From NCBI RefSeq assembly GCF_021130785.1, contig NC_060212.1:143598001-143662000 (forward strand): a stretch of 64,000 bases of DNA, in the 5' to 3' direction. Shown one piece after another: positions 1 through 13,300 of this stretch (position 1 is the stretch's first letter; the number at the start of each line of letters is the position of its first letter). The position numbers were made by a program, and so were the translations under genes. The notes under the pieces were generated by a model. It was not told where the DNA came from, searched no databases, and saw only the letters and a program-made list of their open reading frames with translations. Origin of the DNA: Homalodisca vitripennis (lineage: Eukaryota; Arthropoda; Insecta; Hemiptera; Cicadellidae).

Positions 1-704
1 CCAACGTCAATAACAAACTTTAAACAAAGAATAATTGTCTTGCTGACTTGACGATTTGTCGTACCAGACCTTCCAACATGATCTACTTGACAAATTACCA
101 ATCAGATATACCCCTGGACTTCATCACCACCATGCACTTCTGGCGGAGAAGGAAAAACATCCCTCAAAGTATTACCCAAATCCAAGCTCAGATTACAAAA
201 GCGCTTGTAAAGGTTACAATTAACATTTTTCTACCTATAATACATACATGCCCTACATATATCAGAGATAACAAATAGCTGATAGGGACAGTTTACTTTG
301 ATTCATTTGATATATCTGAAATAGTATTTTTGTTATTTATAGTACTGTGGATTCTTACCTGTGTTTACATAAATTTAAACATTATTATTTTATTGTTACT
401 AGTACAACTTCTCAAGGTAAAGACTGTGATAAGTGTACCAGGTTTTTATTCATATTAACAAACAATATTGCATAATTACGACCATCGGTATAAGCAGGCG
501 ATATGATAAATTAATCCGAATAATTTACTTAAATCATCTGTAGCATCGTAATGCATTTTCAGATTGTAAACATAACATTTGATGTGATTCCATCTAAATA
601 AAACTAATTGAGAAATCTAGCCGAACAAGCATCAAAAGACAATACATTGTATTAGTCTTGGTTTCACTGTTTTTTAGTTATTATAGTTTCTTTATTATTT
701 AAAT
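1..704. other. AT-rich stretch, nothing recognised
   Basis: I see no conserved reading frame, RNA gene or repeat structure here. The one open frame at 48-278 (76 codons) has no recognisable motif and is probably chance. Confidence 0.5.
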
Positions 705-712
705 TCAATTTT

Positions 713-1641
713 GGGTAGGGTACGATAAGCGGTTTTTATATCGAAATTGGCAATCAATATTACTTAATCATAACCATCGATATAATCAATCGATACTGAT
801 TAATTATTTTGAATTTAACTTAAATAGTCTATATCAACACTAAAATAATACACGTAGGGTAATATTTCAATTTTACAAAAGTAATTTTAATTATTATAAA
901 CAGGGTTGCTACTGGAGTCCAATAATGAAATTCCCTGACTTTTCCCTGATTTCCAGACCAAGTTTTTCATTTTTCCCTGACTTTTTTCGACGCAATCCCC
1001 AGGGTTTTTGGCAATTAATGGGTGGAAAAAAGCGGTGTTGAGGCTAAAAAGCGGTCGTCTGCAGGCTTGGACTCGGCGCGGCGGCAGTAAGTTTATTTGT
1101 GTAAAGGGATTTTATATTTTTCCCTGACCAACGTCGAAATTCCCTGACTTGAGACCGGATTCCCTGACTTGAGACCGGATTCCCTGACTTTTCCCTGATT
1201 TCCAGTCCTGTTTATTTTTCCCTGACTTCCCTGATTTCCCTGACCTGTAGCATCCCTGATAAATGGCAGTCAATTTTAGAAAACTACACAACATTGCTTT
1301 GAAAGATGATAAAACATAAATAAAATATATTGTTTTTGTGGCTTCAACATGTTGGACTCGTACCGAACACCCCATTATGTGAAATTTGTGGGAAAGAAAC
1401 AACTGTAACTGTAAGAGGAGCAAATATGGTAGTCTTCAGTTTTCCTAATTTTTGTTATAATAACTTGTTTGATCACTGTAAATATTAAATTCATATTTTA
1501 ATTTAAAACATATGATTGTTATTGAGGACTAAAGATACTTTTATATCAATTGATAGTCTAGGATTTGAGATGCGAATATTAGGTATCGAAGACTACATTC
1601 TTCGATATATAAAAAATTCTTATCGTAGCCCTACCCTACCC
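713..1641 (+). mobile_element. Merlin-like DNA transposon, copy 1 (internally deleted)
   Basis: Both ends carry the same terminal inverted repeat, starting GGGTAGGGTACGATAAG at 713 and mirrored at 1625-1641. The element is flanked by a perfect 8-bp duplication TCAATTTT (705-712 and 1642-1649). Inside, from the ATG at 1263 on the + strand, is a broken copy of the same transposase N-terminus seen at 43.9-44.1 kb: MAVNFRKLHNIALKDDK, a stop, then a continuation with the PLCEICGK zinc-binding knuckle and VTVRGANMVVF. ISXO2/Merlin transposases begin with such a short helical segment, a single zinc knuckle and then the DDE domain, and Merlin elements make 8-9 bp duplications. The DDE domain is missing. 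A separate element (901-1258) is inserted inside. Assignment to Merlin is by motif and duplication length and could be wrong at superfamily level. Confidence 0.68.
901..1258. mobile_element. Short TIR element inserted in Merlin-like copy 1
   Basis: The ends read CAGGGTTGCTAC on the left and its near-exact complement on the right (GTAGCATCCCTG). The interior is built from repeats of TTCCCTGACTT and TTCCCTGATTTCCAG, including two tandem 21-base units at 1139-1180. Comparing with the paralogous uninterrupted sequence near 36120-36140 shows the empty site and suggests a 5-bp duplication ATAAA. It has no coding capacity, and I cannot assign its superfamily; the terminal bases are hAT-like but the duplication is shorter than the 8 bp expected for hAT. 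Confidence 0.6.
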
Positions 1642-1649
1642 TCAATTTT

Positions 1650-3136
1650 TCCTATTTACCTATCCTAATTACTATTTGTATGAAGATTATATGGTTCTTT
1701 TACACTATTATTTATGAGGTATATCATTATAATTGGGTTTTAATTATGTTCGATTCGTTCTAACTTAAAAGCAATATAAAAACCGGATCCGTTTATCATA
1801 CTTCTCTTCACCCATTAGGCGCTGACCACACATCTCTCATCATGACATTCTGCGGAATTAGGGGGGATAACTATTAATGTTTAATAACAAAATTAGTCAA
1901 AATCTGTGGAGTAAAATATTTGGGGTCATAGGTGCTTCCAAAGGAGGAAGTCCGGCGATAACATAATTTCATATTTTACTATTGGGCATGAGACCAAACC
2001 AGCGAAATTAAAAATTATATAATTAGAAATGGGCAAACTCTGAAGGTCACCTTTTCATACATATAATACTATATTTCCTTCGAAGTCAATAACCTTTATA
2101 TGATTAAGTTATTTAAAAAGTTATTAAGGTCTCATACAGCAATAATTACTGTCAAAGAAATAAAACATTAAAATAGGCTAATAGGACAATCAGGCAACTT
2201 TATTTTAGGTACTAATTTAAAAGGACCGCTTCACTATTTTTGTTGATGTTTTGAATGAAAAGTGACTAAAACAGTCTATAAAGGCTAAATTTTTAAATAC
2301 AATTATACAAAATTACTACTTACAACTCAACGCAAATGTCACAATCTCTTACTAACTATACACAAAAGATGAAAAAACACTGAGCACTATAAATATTTAA
2401 AATGCAATGAACCAGAAAGTAATAAACTATAAAATAAACTTAAAAATATATACTCACAATGATTTAAAATATTCGTTGTTAACCTTGATCTTTCTCTCCT
2501 GTCAAATCTACAAAGCCAAGTATACGATGGAATAAAATATCTAGTCCACTCAGGTTTTACCGATAATAAATGTCGCTAAACCAAAATTATTAAACTACAA
2601 GTTCAATCAACGAAACACTTGCACTAGAAGACTTGACATACACACACGCACTCGGCGAACTCCCAGTACAATTTGGATTTATAAAACCACGCCTCCCCAC
2701 AGGCTGTCGTATTTTCAACCCAAGAATGGACCAATGAAATCTCGTATTTAGGTAGGCGGAAAGTGGCGTGATCCTGTGACGTAGTACACCCGATCAATGG
2801 TAGACACATGGTGTGGGTGTGTTCATTATTTCAAAAGTACGAGTGAATTCAGTAATAAAGTATTCGCTTTAACTTGTACTATAACAAGTATTAGATTTTA
2901 AGAAACATTTAACAGAACAATTATATTTTTAATCAGCATTTCAATACTACATTAATGTGTTCTCGAATTTAAACAGGATGGGGTGCATTTTTATCGAAGT
3001 CGCTAAAAATTAGTGTAAAACATTTTTTTATCTGCTGTTATGAACTAATACTTTATGAAACTGCTATATGCGAAAGTTCAATAATTAACTTAAATGATAA
3101 CTTCAATTACATTAAAAATTATTCTTCATAGACAAA
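1650..3136. other. No gene recognised
   Basis: AT-rich sequence with a slightly more GC-rich patch at about 2640-2810. I see no conserved coding frame, element ends or RNA gene. Confidence 0.4.
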
Positions 3137-3137
3137 T

Positions 3138-3225
<88 letters not shown>
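3137..3225. repeat. (TA)n microsatellite
   Basis: About 44 uninterrupted TA dinucleotides. The open frame that crosses it on the minus strand is an artefact of the repeat (alternating I and Y codons). Confidence 0.95.
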
Positions 3226-3230
<5 letters not shown>

Positions 3231-4385
3231 GAATAAAATTTATGAAAAACTAATATTGTCACAACAATGAATTTACTCTGTACAATTCCTGTATGATACA
3301 TTACTATATTTAGGCACTTATTCCTGAACCTTGTGACAAGAACTACAAAAGGAAAACGCTGCTGTATGTCACAAATGTATTTACACAGGAAGATACAAAG
3401 AGTCGGAAATAGTTCCAAACCTGAGAGAGTATGTTGCAACAGTCACTTTATTAAAACAAAGTTCATATTATTCTACAAAACATATTTTGTATAACACAAA
3501 AATATTCTGAATTAAAGGAATAACGTACTGTACTCTCAACTAACGATTAAATATAAACAATATGATCACGCTAAAACGTAAAACACGTTTCTCTTAAAAT
3601 TGGTCACAGAATCAATAAAAATATAATTTTTAATCGGAGTGGTTGTTGATAAACTCAATTTTAATTTTGTCTGTGACCCAATGAACGAATGATTCTGGTA
3701 AGTTTCTGTGGCAGAAGTCTGATACCCAAGGTCTTATCTTCCCACTATCCGAGGGATGAGCCAAACATTGTAATTGCCGGTGCTACTTTCAGATTCAACA
3801 GTTGCTAGGTAATATCAGCCTAGCTCAGAGGATTGTGGGTAGGAGCGAAATGTAATGTATTGCTTCGTCCTCAGTACAACCCAAGATCCAGCTGCTCCGG
3901 ATGAGATTTTGAATTTAATATTCTGAAAGTTCAATGATTACTATACAGTATTGCACTCTGCAGGTGCTGGGATGTTTTCTCTGTCTGCAGCAACTGCAGT
4001 GGTACTTCCACAAATGCCAGACCTATTGAAAAAGAAGATGTTAGCATAAATGATGAAGAAGATCATCCTTTACTACCATCCTACCTTTACACTGAAGATA
4101 TAAAAAAAACACGTACCAAAAAGATATCTAAGAGATTCAGAACCTGGTCTCTCGTCCCTTAAGCGTCAACGGCAATGAACTAGACAATGGAATGGCGTAT
4201 TTTTCATTTTATTTGATCATCAAACACATTTTTGGCTTATTAAACATTAATCTGTTACTTTTAATTTATATAAACAACAGTTTGGAACAAGAATATGTTT
4301 TATGTAACAATTACCCTTAATTTGTTTTTTCCTTCATTCTTTCCCCTCTCCCGACAATTCCAATTAACCCCCGCCCTCTTCAGCT
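3226..4385. other. Unassigned, with a short acidic/basic frame at about 4016-4160
   Basis: Mostly without features. On the + strand a frame containing EKEDVSINDEEDHPLL and then a lysine/arginine-rich run ends at a stop near 4160. I do not recognise it; it may be a relic of a transposon or processed gene. Confidence 0.3.
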
Positions 4386-6435
4386 GATAATTTATTTACT
4401 TATTCACGGTAAACCCATTATATACAAAAATTGCACAAATTAGTAGAAAAAGCTGAATAGAATAATCAATAGTAAATAATTATGATTATAGTACAAGAAT
4501 AACTTCAATTAATAGCATAGTAATAATCATTTAAATGCAGACGACGTAATAATAATAACATATCAACAACGTATTAAAAATAAATAATATATAACAACAA
4601 TATAATAATAAATAATTTAATAACAGCGATATAAAATAAATAATATAAATAGCAATAACAGCAGTAAATAATTAGCATTTTTAACTTAATAATAAATCAT
4701 TTGATAACAATAACATAACAACAGTTAAAAAATGAAGCAATATCATAACAATATTTAAAATATAAATATCTATAATAATACAATATTTTTTACAAAACAA
4801 ATTAATAAATAACAGCATGCTACGTTGCGAAAATGCGTTAAGGAGTGTAACGCTGTTCTATAGATGGCCAAGGAAGTTCTTTTAAAGGAGGCGATGGCAT
4901 TATGAAAGAAGTCAACTTCCCCAGCAACAAAATTCCCAAGTCTCTGAATTCGGTTAATCGTGGTGTTCATCTCGTAGTTAGTAGCATGATGAAGACGTCC
5001 AAACAGGTCCCTTGATCTAGTGTTAGACGGTACACGAAGATTGATTGAACCAAGGATTTCTGACAATCCACAAAACCGTTCAAAATTCGATAGAGGAAGA
5101 GAACATTCTGAGCCATACGCCTGACACCAAGAGTCATCGGTCCGAGCAGAGCAGCAATGTTATTGAGCGGAGCATCCCAGTATCCAAACCCAAGTTTCAG
5201 TCCAACCAGATGAACGAATCTCCTCTGAATACGGTCCATGTCGTCAATAAGGTATTCTTGATGAGGTAACCAGACAGTACTGCAGTACTCAAGGTGGGGC
5301 CTGACAAAAGCACAATACAGAGATCTTAGAGCATAGGGACAGTGTAGATTTCTTGAGAAGCGGAAAATCATTCCAAGACTTCGAGAAGCAGAAGCACAGG
5401 CACGATCGACATGAAGAACTGGACTTAGGGTAGAGGATAAAACAATCCCAAGGTCCCTAACCTTCAGACGTATCTCTAACTTCTTCTGGTGCAGTATGTA
5501 ATCAAACACAACCGGTTGATGAGATCTTGTGAAGGAGGCTGTTACACACTTGTCAGCGTTAAGGATCATGAGATTATACACACACCAAGTCTCGATAGCT
5601 AACAGACTTTCTTATAGAAGATGACAGTCGTCAACTGAGGAGATAGAAGTATACAGTTTAATATCATCGGCAAACAATAAGTGGTTCACTTTAATAACTT
5701 CCGAGATGTCATTAACAAAGATGTTGAAGAAAGTAGGGCCAAGATGGGAACCCTGTGGAACAGCAGATGTTGCAACGAAGTCCCCGGAAAATGCACCAGC
5801 AAATCGTACACGGAGCCGTCGATTCTGCAGATAGCTTCCAAACCATTCCAAGAGGGGCCCGTATACTCCATGAGCTTGCAGCTTTTTTAAAAGATGCGGA
5901 TGGCTGACCTTATCGAACGCCTTCGAAAAATCAAAATAAACAGAATCGGTCTGAGCTCGAGTTTTAAAAGAAGATATCTCATTCTGAAAGAGTACCAGAT
6001 TTGTTACGGTAGATTTATTGGGCATATAACCATGCTGACCTGCTGTGATGATTCTCCGCAGGAAAGGATTAATTTGAGAAAGAACTAGCTGCTCAAATAT
6101 TTTGGTAAGTACTGGTTGGATTACAATGGGTCTATAATTTCCGACGTCACTCGTTGATCCAGACTTATGAATCGGGACAGTATAACTGACTTTGAGGACA
6201 TCAGGAAAAGTACCACATACAATGCATCTGTTGAAGATTTTTTTTAAAGGTGCAGCCAATACAGATAATGATTGAAGGTTAAGTTCAATCATGTACATGG
6301 AGGTGAAATTGTGCAGAACTTTTTTAATAACCTTTTTACAAAGCCCTGGTTTCCACCGAAATTGCTCATTGCAGCAAAAATCTTTTAAACTCTCTTCCTT
6401 TCGATTGATTTCATACAACATGTAAAAAAAACACC
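4386..6435 (-). mobile_element. Jockey/CR1-type non-LTR retrotransposon, 5'-truncated, nearly open RT frame
   Basis: Reading down the minus strand, one frame runs from 6421 to 4967 with a single in-frame TAA (5612-5614). It encodes a reverse transcriptase: VPIHKSGSTSDVGNYRPI (fingers), QHGYMPNKSTVTN, VYFDFSKAFDKVSHPHLL (first catalytic Asp), AVPQGSHLGP (Ser where some relatives vary), and LLFADDIKLY, the catalytic FADD box. After the stop the thumb and C-terminal part continue (LGMIFRFSRN, LRSLYCAFVRPHLEYCSTVW). A one-base shift near 5066 moves the last ~95 codons into another frame (4770-5066). The apurinic endonuclease domain is absent, so the copy is 5'-truncated, as usual for LINEs. The 3' side (4386-4770) is an AT-rich tail of TAATAA-type units. 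The enzyme would copy element RNA at a nicked chromosomal target; this copy cannot do so. Confidence 0.88.
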
Positions 6436-7360
6436 AGTTGAAGTTAATTTAATTTTCTACAATATTCGTTTTGAAACATTTTCTGTGGAATGGAGACTTG
6501 ATGCACTAAACGCAGAACTATGAAAAAGGACAACATTGCTATGAAGGGGTTTTTGAAAACTACCTGTTTACAACAATTTATACGCCATTAATGGTAACAG
6601 AGAACAAAATTGCTATAAAAACAAAATATGTTGTAACAAAATTTTAACAGCTCTAACGCTGTATACATATAAATGTTCTGTAAGACCAACCCCTATTGAG
6701 ATATAGACAATAAACAAACACGGGACCTCTGAAACCTTCTTTAACGACCTTTAGAGTTGAAGATTTTTAGTATGTTATACTAACAGGTACTCCGAAGAAC
6801 GTCCCATATTTGGATTTTCCGTTTATTAACTTTCTTACTAGACCAGTCATTTAGCCATTCATTGAATGGACTACTGTAATTTATAATACTATTTTAATAC
6901 TTGGTCCGTTTGAAATAAATGAAATCAAAAGACACGTTATGTATTTATTTTTATATGTCACAATTTGGCATTTCTAGTAGAATTGACATGCACATTGCAT
7001 ACTCTTTGTGTCATTACTGGAGCAGGACTGGACAGAAATTCTGAAAATATGAAGTAGAAAAGAACCGGCAATTGAACTGCATTGGAATTTGTAAACAATT
7101 TGAAGTGCATATGTTCTGCACAGCTTAGTACATGTACAGTCCAGTATTAATGCGTGAGTGCCGGAATAAACTAATCTAATAATTTACTACTCTCATTGCC
7201 TGTACCGAAACATTTTACCAGCATTTTAACCAGAGTTTTAACATTTTTACCTTTTATAGGTTAGAATTGTCCATCATAGCCTATAGGTTTTCAAACCTAA
7301 GATTAATTTAATTTCAACTGATTATCGAACTATATTAAAACAAGTACCTACATTAAAATC
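6436..7360. other. Upstream of pICln, no distinct feature
   Basis: The promoter and 5' leader of the pICln gene must lie here or further left, but I see no clear core promoter element or CpG-rich patch. Confidence 0.3.
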
Positions 7361-10300
7361 ATGGTTGTCTTATCAAGTTTTTCTGCGCCTACTGTGGGTG
7401 TAAGACATGTACAACCTTCAACTACACTTTATGTAAGGGGTAGAGAAGTTGGTGTTGGAACTCTTTACATATCTGAAAGGTAATATTTATATGTATAAGA
7501 TATGTTTGAATTTTGTAAACTGTTATAGGTCTAAAGCAAGATTCGAGATTCTCCACCTAATCTTCTGAGTTTCATCACAACACTAATCTAGTGTGGAGTG
7601 GTGTTTGATCTTGATAACTATCTTATAGTGATAAAAAGATAGGCTTATTCTACAAAACTTGCAGTAAATCTGCCTATCATAACAACCGCTGAATGTTCTG
7701 ATTGAGTAGCCTCCATTTAATCAGAAAGGACCAAAATTAACATTAAATGAAAATCTTATAACAAGGAAACAATAATTGTGACCGGATATTATAAGATTAA
7801 AGGCCGACCTGGCAAGTCACGAATTTGGCGTTATCAACGTATTCTGCTCATCCTCCTGAACAAAAAATACATATGGTTTTAGGGGGTGCAAATGTTAAAT
7901 AAAATGATTTTAGAGGGTATATATACATAAATAGTTAAGTTCTTAATGTTTTAATGTTCTGTTTGTGTGCTGTGTCTGGATATCTGTAAATATTATCTGC
8001 GGGTGGGACTGATAGTGTATCTGTTATCTGAGCGCTCTGGGGCAGAAGTCAGAGATAACATGTACTGTAGGTTGGATCGTGTGTGTGACAATCATGGATC
8101 AACCATCCACTAGTTCGACCAATTGTAGTGAACTGGTGTGTCGTAAATATTATCTGCGGCTGGGACTGATAGCGTATCTGTTATCTGAACGCTCCGGGGC
8201 AGAAGTCAGTGCTTCACTAGATATTGTGTATTGTAGTTTGGATCGAGTGAGTGTTTGACGATCGTGGATCAACCATCCACTATTTCAACCAATCGTAGTG
8301 AATTGGAGTGTCGGAGTGTTTTGTCGGGCATGTTAAGAGTTTACGTTTTGACCGAAACAAGATTATTTAGTTTCTGTAGGCCTACATTCTGTGGAACACA
8401 CTAATGATAAGTGTTCTCTAGTAATGTCCATTTATATACGTATTCATATTAGGGGTATTCATGATTTATTAAATTTTTTACACGGTACATAATTGCCTTT
8501 CCATTACAATTAAATTTATATTTCTGCTCAGCCCCTCTAGAACTTGATATTTTACTGATAGGTACTATCTCGAGGGATGTTTTTCTTTTGTTGACTTCAG
8601 TGCGGTGCAGCCCGCGCTGATGGCCGGAGGCATTCATCTCAACTCAATAACAACTAATTAATTTGTAGCTCGAAATTTAAGAAAAACGTTCATTTGGGTA
8701 CTTTGGGATTATACCGACCACACCCAGACATGAATCGTTATTTGACATTTTGCTTCTACTGATTACTAGATTAGCGTAGACCAATATTTCGTCAATATAA
8801 AACAGGAATTGTCTTATTGCAAACCCCTCTCCATCCCCAGACAGAGGTCGAGCGGTCTAGTAGATAACGTAACTGCAGTTTCACCGCCCGTTCAGCATTT
8901 GCGCCGCATTGTTGTACTTTCGTGCCGCAGTGTCTATCGAGTACGTCGCTTTGTTGTCCCTCGGTGTTTTACGCTAAATGGCGTAATAAAAAAACAACGA
9001 GGAACAGCACAACACCATCTTTACTCATACCTAGCTGAATACATATGGCGGTCGGCAGTTGCGGCTGAAGGCGGAAATCCACTCACTCACTCATCCTTGA
9101 TATTGCTGCATTCTGGGTGTAACAGGAAACCCATTAACAATTAATAATTTTGTAATTAAAGAGTTGTTTTTTAGTTCTATAATGTTTGTTCATATAAATT
9201 TATATTTTTGTGTTCCTCATACTGGTGTGGTCGGTATAATCCCAAAGTACCGATCAAAGTTCTGCTCATTTCAGTATTATTTTTCATTTACGTTTTCAAA
9301 GATGGCGCCGCATCCGATGACGTCATCACGAAGTTGAAACATGGTCACAAAAGATCATGTAATGCCCGATGTGGATGTAGAACATGGAAATATTGCTTGA
9401 ACAGTTGTTCCATTTTTTTATGTTCTAGAACTTCGTTATTTCTAATCTCAACCCCGTCAAACCTTATATTGTTTTGTTCTGTAGGACGATTCCAATAAGT
9501 TAATAACGCGAAACTCATATTTTGTCGCTCCGGCCGTTAATGTGACAATTACCCTGTGACCTAAGAACCATCTAGTGTGGAGTGGATTATATAAGTGAAT
9601 TGATGTACAATTAAACACATTTTAGCTAAACCTAAGCTTAGGTCACAGTTATGGTTATGGTTTCCTTGTTATAAGATTTTCATTTAATTTTAATTTTTGT
9701 ACTTTCTGATTAAATGGAGACTACTCAATCAGAACATTCAGCGGTTGTTATGATAAGCGTATTTACTATAAATTTTGTAGAATAAGCCTATGTTTTTTAT
9801 CACTATAAGATTGTTATCAAGATCAGGAAAGCTATGTCTGGCTGGTGGCACACACTGAATCGGCCATGGTCATTTGTTTTCATGATAGCAGCATGCACAT
9901 CCAATCTGTCCATAGGGCCTATTAGGCTGATGTGAAACTGGCCATAGATTCCATCCATTAAATCAACGAGTTATCCGGACCTAGTTCCCAACTGAATCCT
10001 AACCTAGTTCATCAACTTAAATCATACAAAATATATATTTATTTAATAATGTGAAGATAAATACTACAAATAAAGATTTTAAATAAATAAACACTACTTT
10101 TATGATGATAATCGCCATTTATAGCAGCTATTTTCAGGACTGTACTCATTAAACAATGCAAGTTCTGAGAAACCCTATAGATGGTCCATACCTCAAAAAC
10201 TTACTACCCGATTCTGATAAAACTTTAAATACACATTTAAGACACAGTCTACTATACTACAATACAGCCCTCATTCTTTGGCCACGCATATTTTCAGAGA

Positions 10301-13300
10301 TATATTGATTTTACATGTCAAATACTGGAAAAACATATGGATGGCCGTACCTCAAAAATGTACGAGCTGATTATAGGCGCATTCTATAATGAATGTGTAT
10401 AGAAAGTTTAACAAAATCATGGTTGATAAAATTTGGTATGAAAGTTAGTTCTCATAGATTAGGATAATTGCCAATTTCCCCTCCCCCCAATATTTCAAAC
10501 GACGGTTTCAAAGTTATGGCTATGTGAAGTTTTTAACAATCCACCAAAAAATAGCAACCAACACATTTTGAAACATGGCTTTACTCCTAATCGAGCTAGA
10601 GAGCAATTTTAAATGCTCTTTCTTTTAATGTACAGCACAACAAACTTTGTTAAAAAGCTTTTTGAAGAATTGATGTGCAGTTTTAGACTTTTCTTTTAGC
10701 CCGTTTCTCGTGTTTTCTTTGTATTCTTACGTTTAATGGTCTTTTTGTTTCTCCAATATATTCTCTATTGCAACTACATTTTATACTGTTAAAACAGTTT
10801 TTGGAATCCTGTGCGCCCTATATTGGTTTTCTTTTCAAGATATTTTGTCTAAGAGTATTGTGTCTTTTGAACACTGTTCTAATTTTGTACTTTCTGCCTA
10901 CCCTTCTAATTTTCTCCAATAATCTCGACATATAAGGGATTGACATAAACACAAATTTATCGCTATTTTAATTTACTGACTCAAGAATGAATTTTCTAGT
11001 TAGTTTCCATTTTTTTATTACTGATTGAGAGGATCCATTGGGTTTAAGATCCTATTCAACTTTCTTAAATTCCTCTTTCAATCTGTATCCATCCAAGCAT
11101 AAGCTCTGTGCTCTATCAAATAACGAGAGTTTTATCACTGAACGATGGTAAATGTCTGGAAAATCCTGTTTTCTTCACAATCTTTCCATTGTCAAAAACA
11201 AACTTCAAACAAAGAAATATGTAGCCTTATACAACAACTAAAACATTACACATAGATGTTTTCATATAGATTTCTTAAATATATAATATGTTAAATGGAA
11301 TTTTTCTGCAGCTGTGTACATGGCTGTGTGATGGTATTGGCCACTCAGTTAACATAATCCTTATAAGATTTAAATTCAAATAGTTACTAAGTATGTCAGT
11401 TGTATAAGTGGACAATTCGGAACATTTCTTGTCAAATTTTATCAATGTACACCAAGTAGAATGTTGAGAACTAGACATATTGTTGGAAATCTGTCTAATA
11501 AAGTCTTAATTATTCCACTCCTGATGAATACGGTAACTCCAATATACAGACGTGAAGATCTTTTTACAATTGAACTAACTAGGTGTAAAAATAATTAACA
11601 AGATTAGCCTCATAATAGACATTAGTCATTACGTAGCATTAGCATAACGCAAACAAGGTAAGATGTGTCATGGATAGCTTCCTGTAAGACATATCTTGTG
11701 TAAAGTTAATCTCCATTAACTCAGACACAAAGTGTCTATAGTCTGACAGAATAAGAATAATGCCAAACTACCTACCACCTGACTGCCCAGGATTTACTAA
11801 AAGTGATTAACATTAAAAATAGTTTTGACAGGCCTATAGCTATGTTTTAACTGTACTTTAAATCTAGACAGGAAATGCTATTTCATCGTTATGTGGTTTA
11901 TAATCCAGTAACCATGTTTTAACAACAAAATCTCATACAAGACATTTTTTTATTAAATTTACAGGATAAGTTTATAAACATAAGGTTCATTCATTTTTTG
12001 CCCAGTTAAAGGTCTTGTTGTGGGTTAATTTTAAAAAGTTGATATGGATTGAATCAAATCAAAATATTTTTTATTCATCAGTATTACAAGAAATACATTG
12101 AATTGTGTCAAGTCTTAAAATAACAGTAAGTTTAATTACAGAAATTAAACCCAATATTAATCTAATTAATAAATGTTATACCAATATATAGAATATTAAA
12201 TGAATCACAGATTTTATATACACAGTACATTAGTTTGTCGTTTTTTCCTTAAGATCAGTGAATGAATAAAGTGCTTTGTTCATTAAGTAATTTTTAAGTT
12301 AATTTTTGAATTTAGGAAAACTGATTTCTAATTTAATATTTTCTGGTATTTTTTTATTAAAACATAATTCCTGCATATTGAGGTTTTATGCAAAAAAAAA
12401 GTGCCAATCGATGAGAAGGGTTTATCAATTTATTTCGTTGCCGGGTGTTATATCGATGGTAGGTACTGTTAAATATTTGATCTCTCATTCTGGTCTTGAC
12501 TGATACTATAACTTCGTAAATGTACAATCCGTAGACTGTAAGAACTTTTAACTCTGCAAATGAAATGTTTCCTTAACTGATGGTTGAGGTTTTAAATTAA
12601 GTATTATTCTTAATGTTTTTTCTTGTATTTTTAATACTTAGTCGGAGGTTGTTGCCTCATGTAATGAGATACCAACATTAATTGTGGAATGAATATAAGA
12701 GAAATAAATATTTTAAAATTTATTAACATCACAAATATGTCTTAATTTTCTTTCAAAGCAAATAAACCGGATTATGTTTTTGACTGTACCTTACTTACAT
12801 GAAGATCTTTGTTTACATTTTTGTCAACTAATAGACCTAAAAGTTTTAACACTTCCACTTGGGAAATTTCAAACTCACCAAAGAAAGACAATGAATAACC
12901 CAGTTACAATTTCCAATTTTTCTCTTATAGGTAGTTTTGTTTAAATGTAAAAGTAGATTATTTTGAGTATAATATTGAGAGATGTATCAAATTATTATTT
13001 AGTCTCATTTCAATTTTTTTCCCAAGAAGGAGCATTTATATTTATACTTATATCATCTGCAAACAAGCAAATTTTACCGAAATAGTATAGTCTAGGAAAG
13101 GTACTTGTATAGCAAATTAATAAAATTGGACCTAGAATCGAGCCTTGAGGTATCCCATATTTAATTATTTCTATAGAGGATCTGTACAAGTTTTTGAAAT
13201 TCTTACTACATTGTGTAGTAATTCAAAAAATTGCTTTCAATGTTCAAGATATTTAATCCATTTATATGATTTGTTCCTTAAGCCTAAGCCATATAACTGT

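Larger units (their letters stand above)
7606..9825. repeat. Foldback element with ~180-bp inverted arms, in pICln intron 1
   Basis: The segment 7606-7783 is repeated in inverted orientation at 9641-9825 with roughly 85-90% identity by eye (shared blocks include TTGATAAC, AATGTTCTGATTGAGTAG and ATGAAAATCTTATAACAAGG). CTAGTGTGGAGTGG also occurs as a direct repeat at 7590 and 9572. Between the arms lie a 157-bp tandem duplication and a separate TIR element. It has no recognisable coding content; non-autonomous DNA transposon or foldback element. Confidence 0.7.

Noticed and set aside
3119..3439. 106-codon minus-strand open frame with a long alternating Ile/Tyr segment
   Set aside because: It is a translation of the TA microsatellite with no conserved flanking sequence.
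8809..9144. 111-codon open frame inside the 555-bp TIR element
   Set aside because: No recognisable motif, unusual composition, and the element's higher GC content makes stop-free stretches likely; treated as non-coding.
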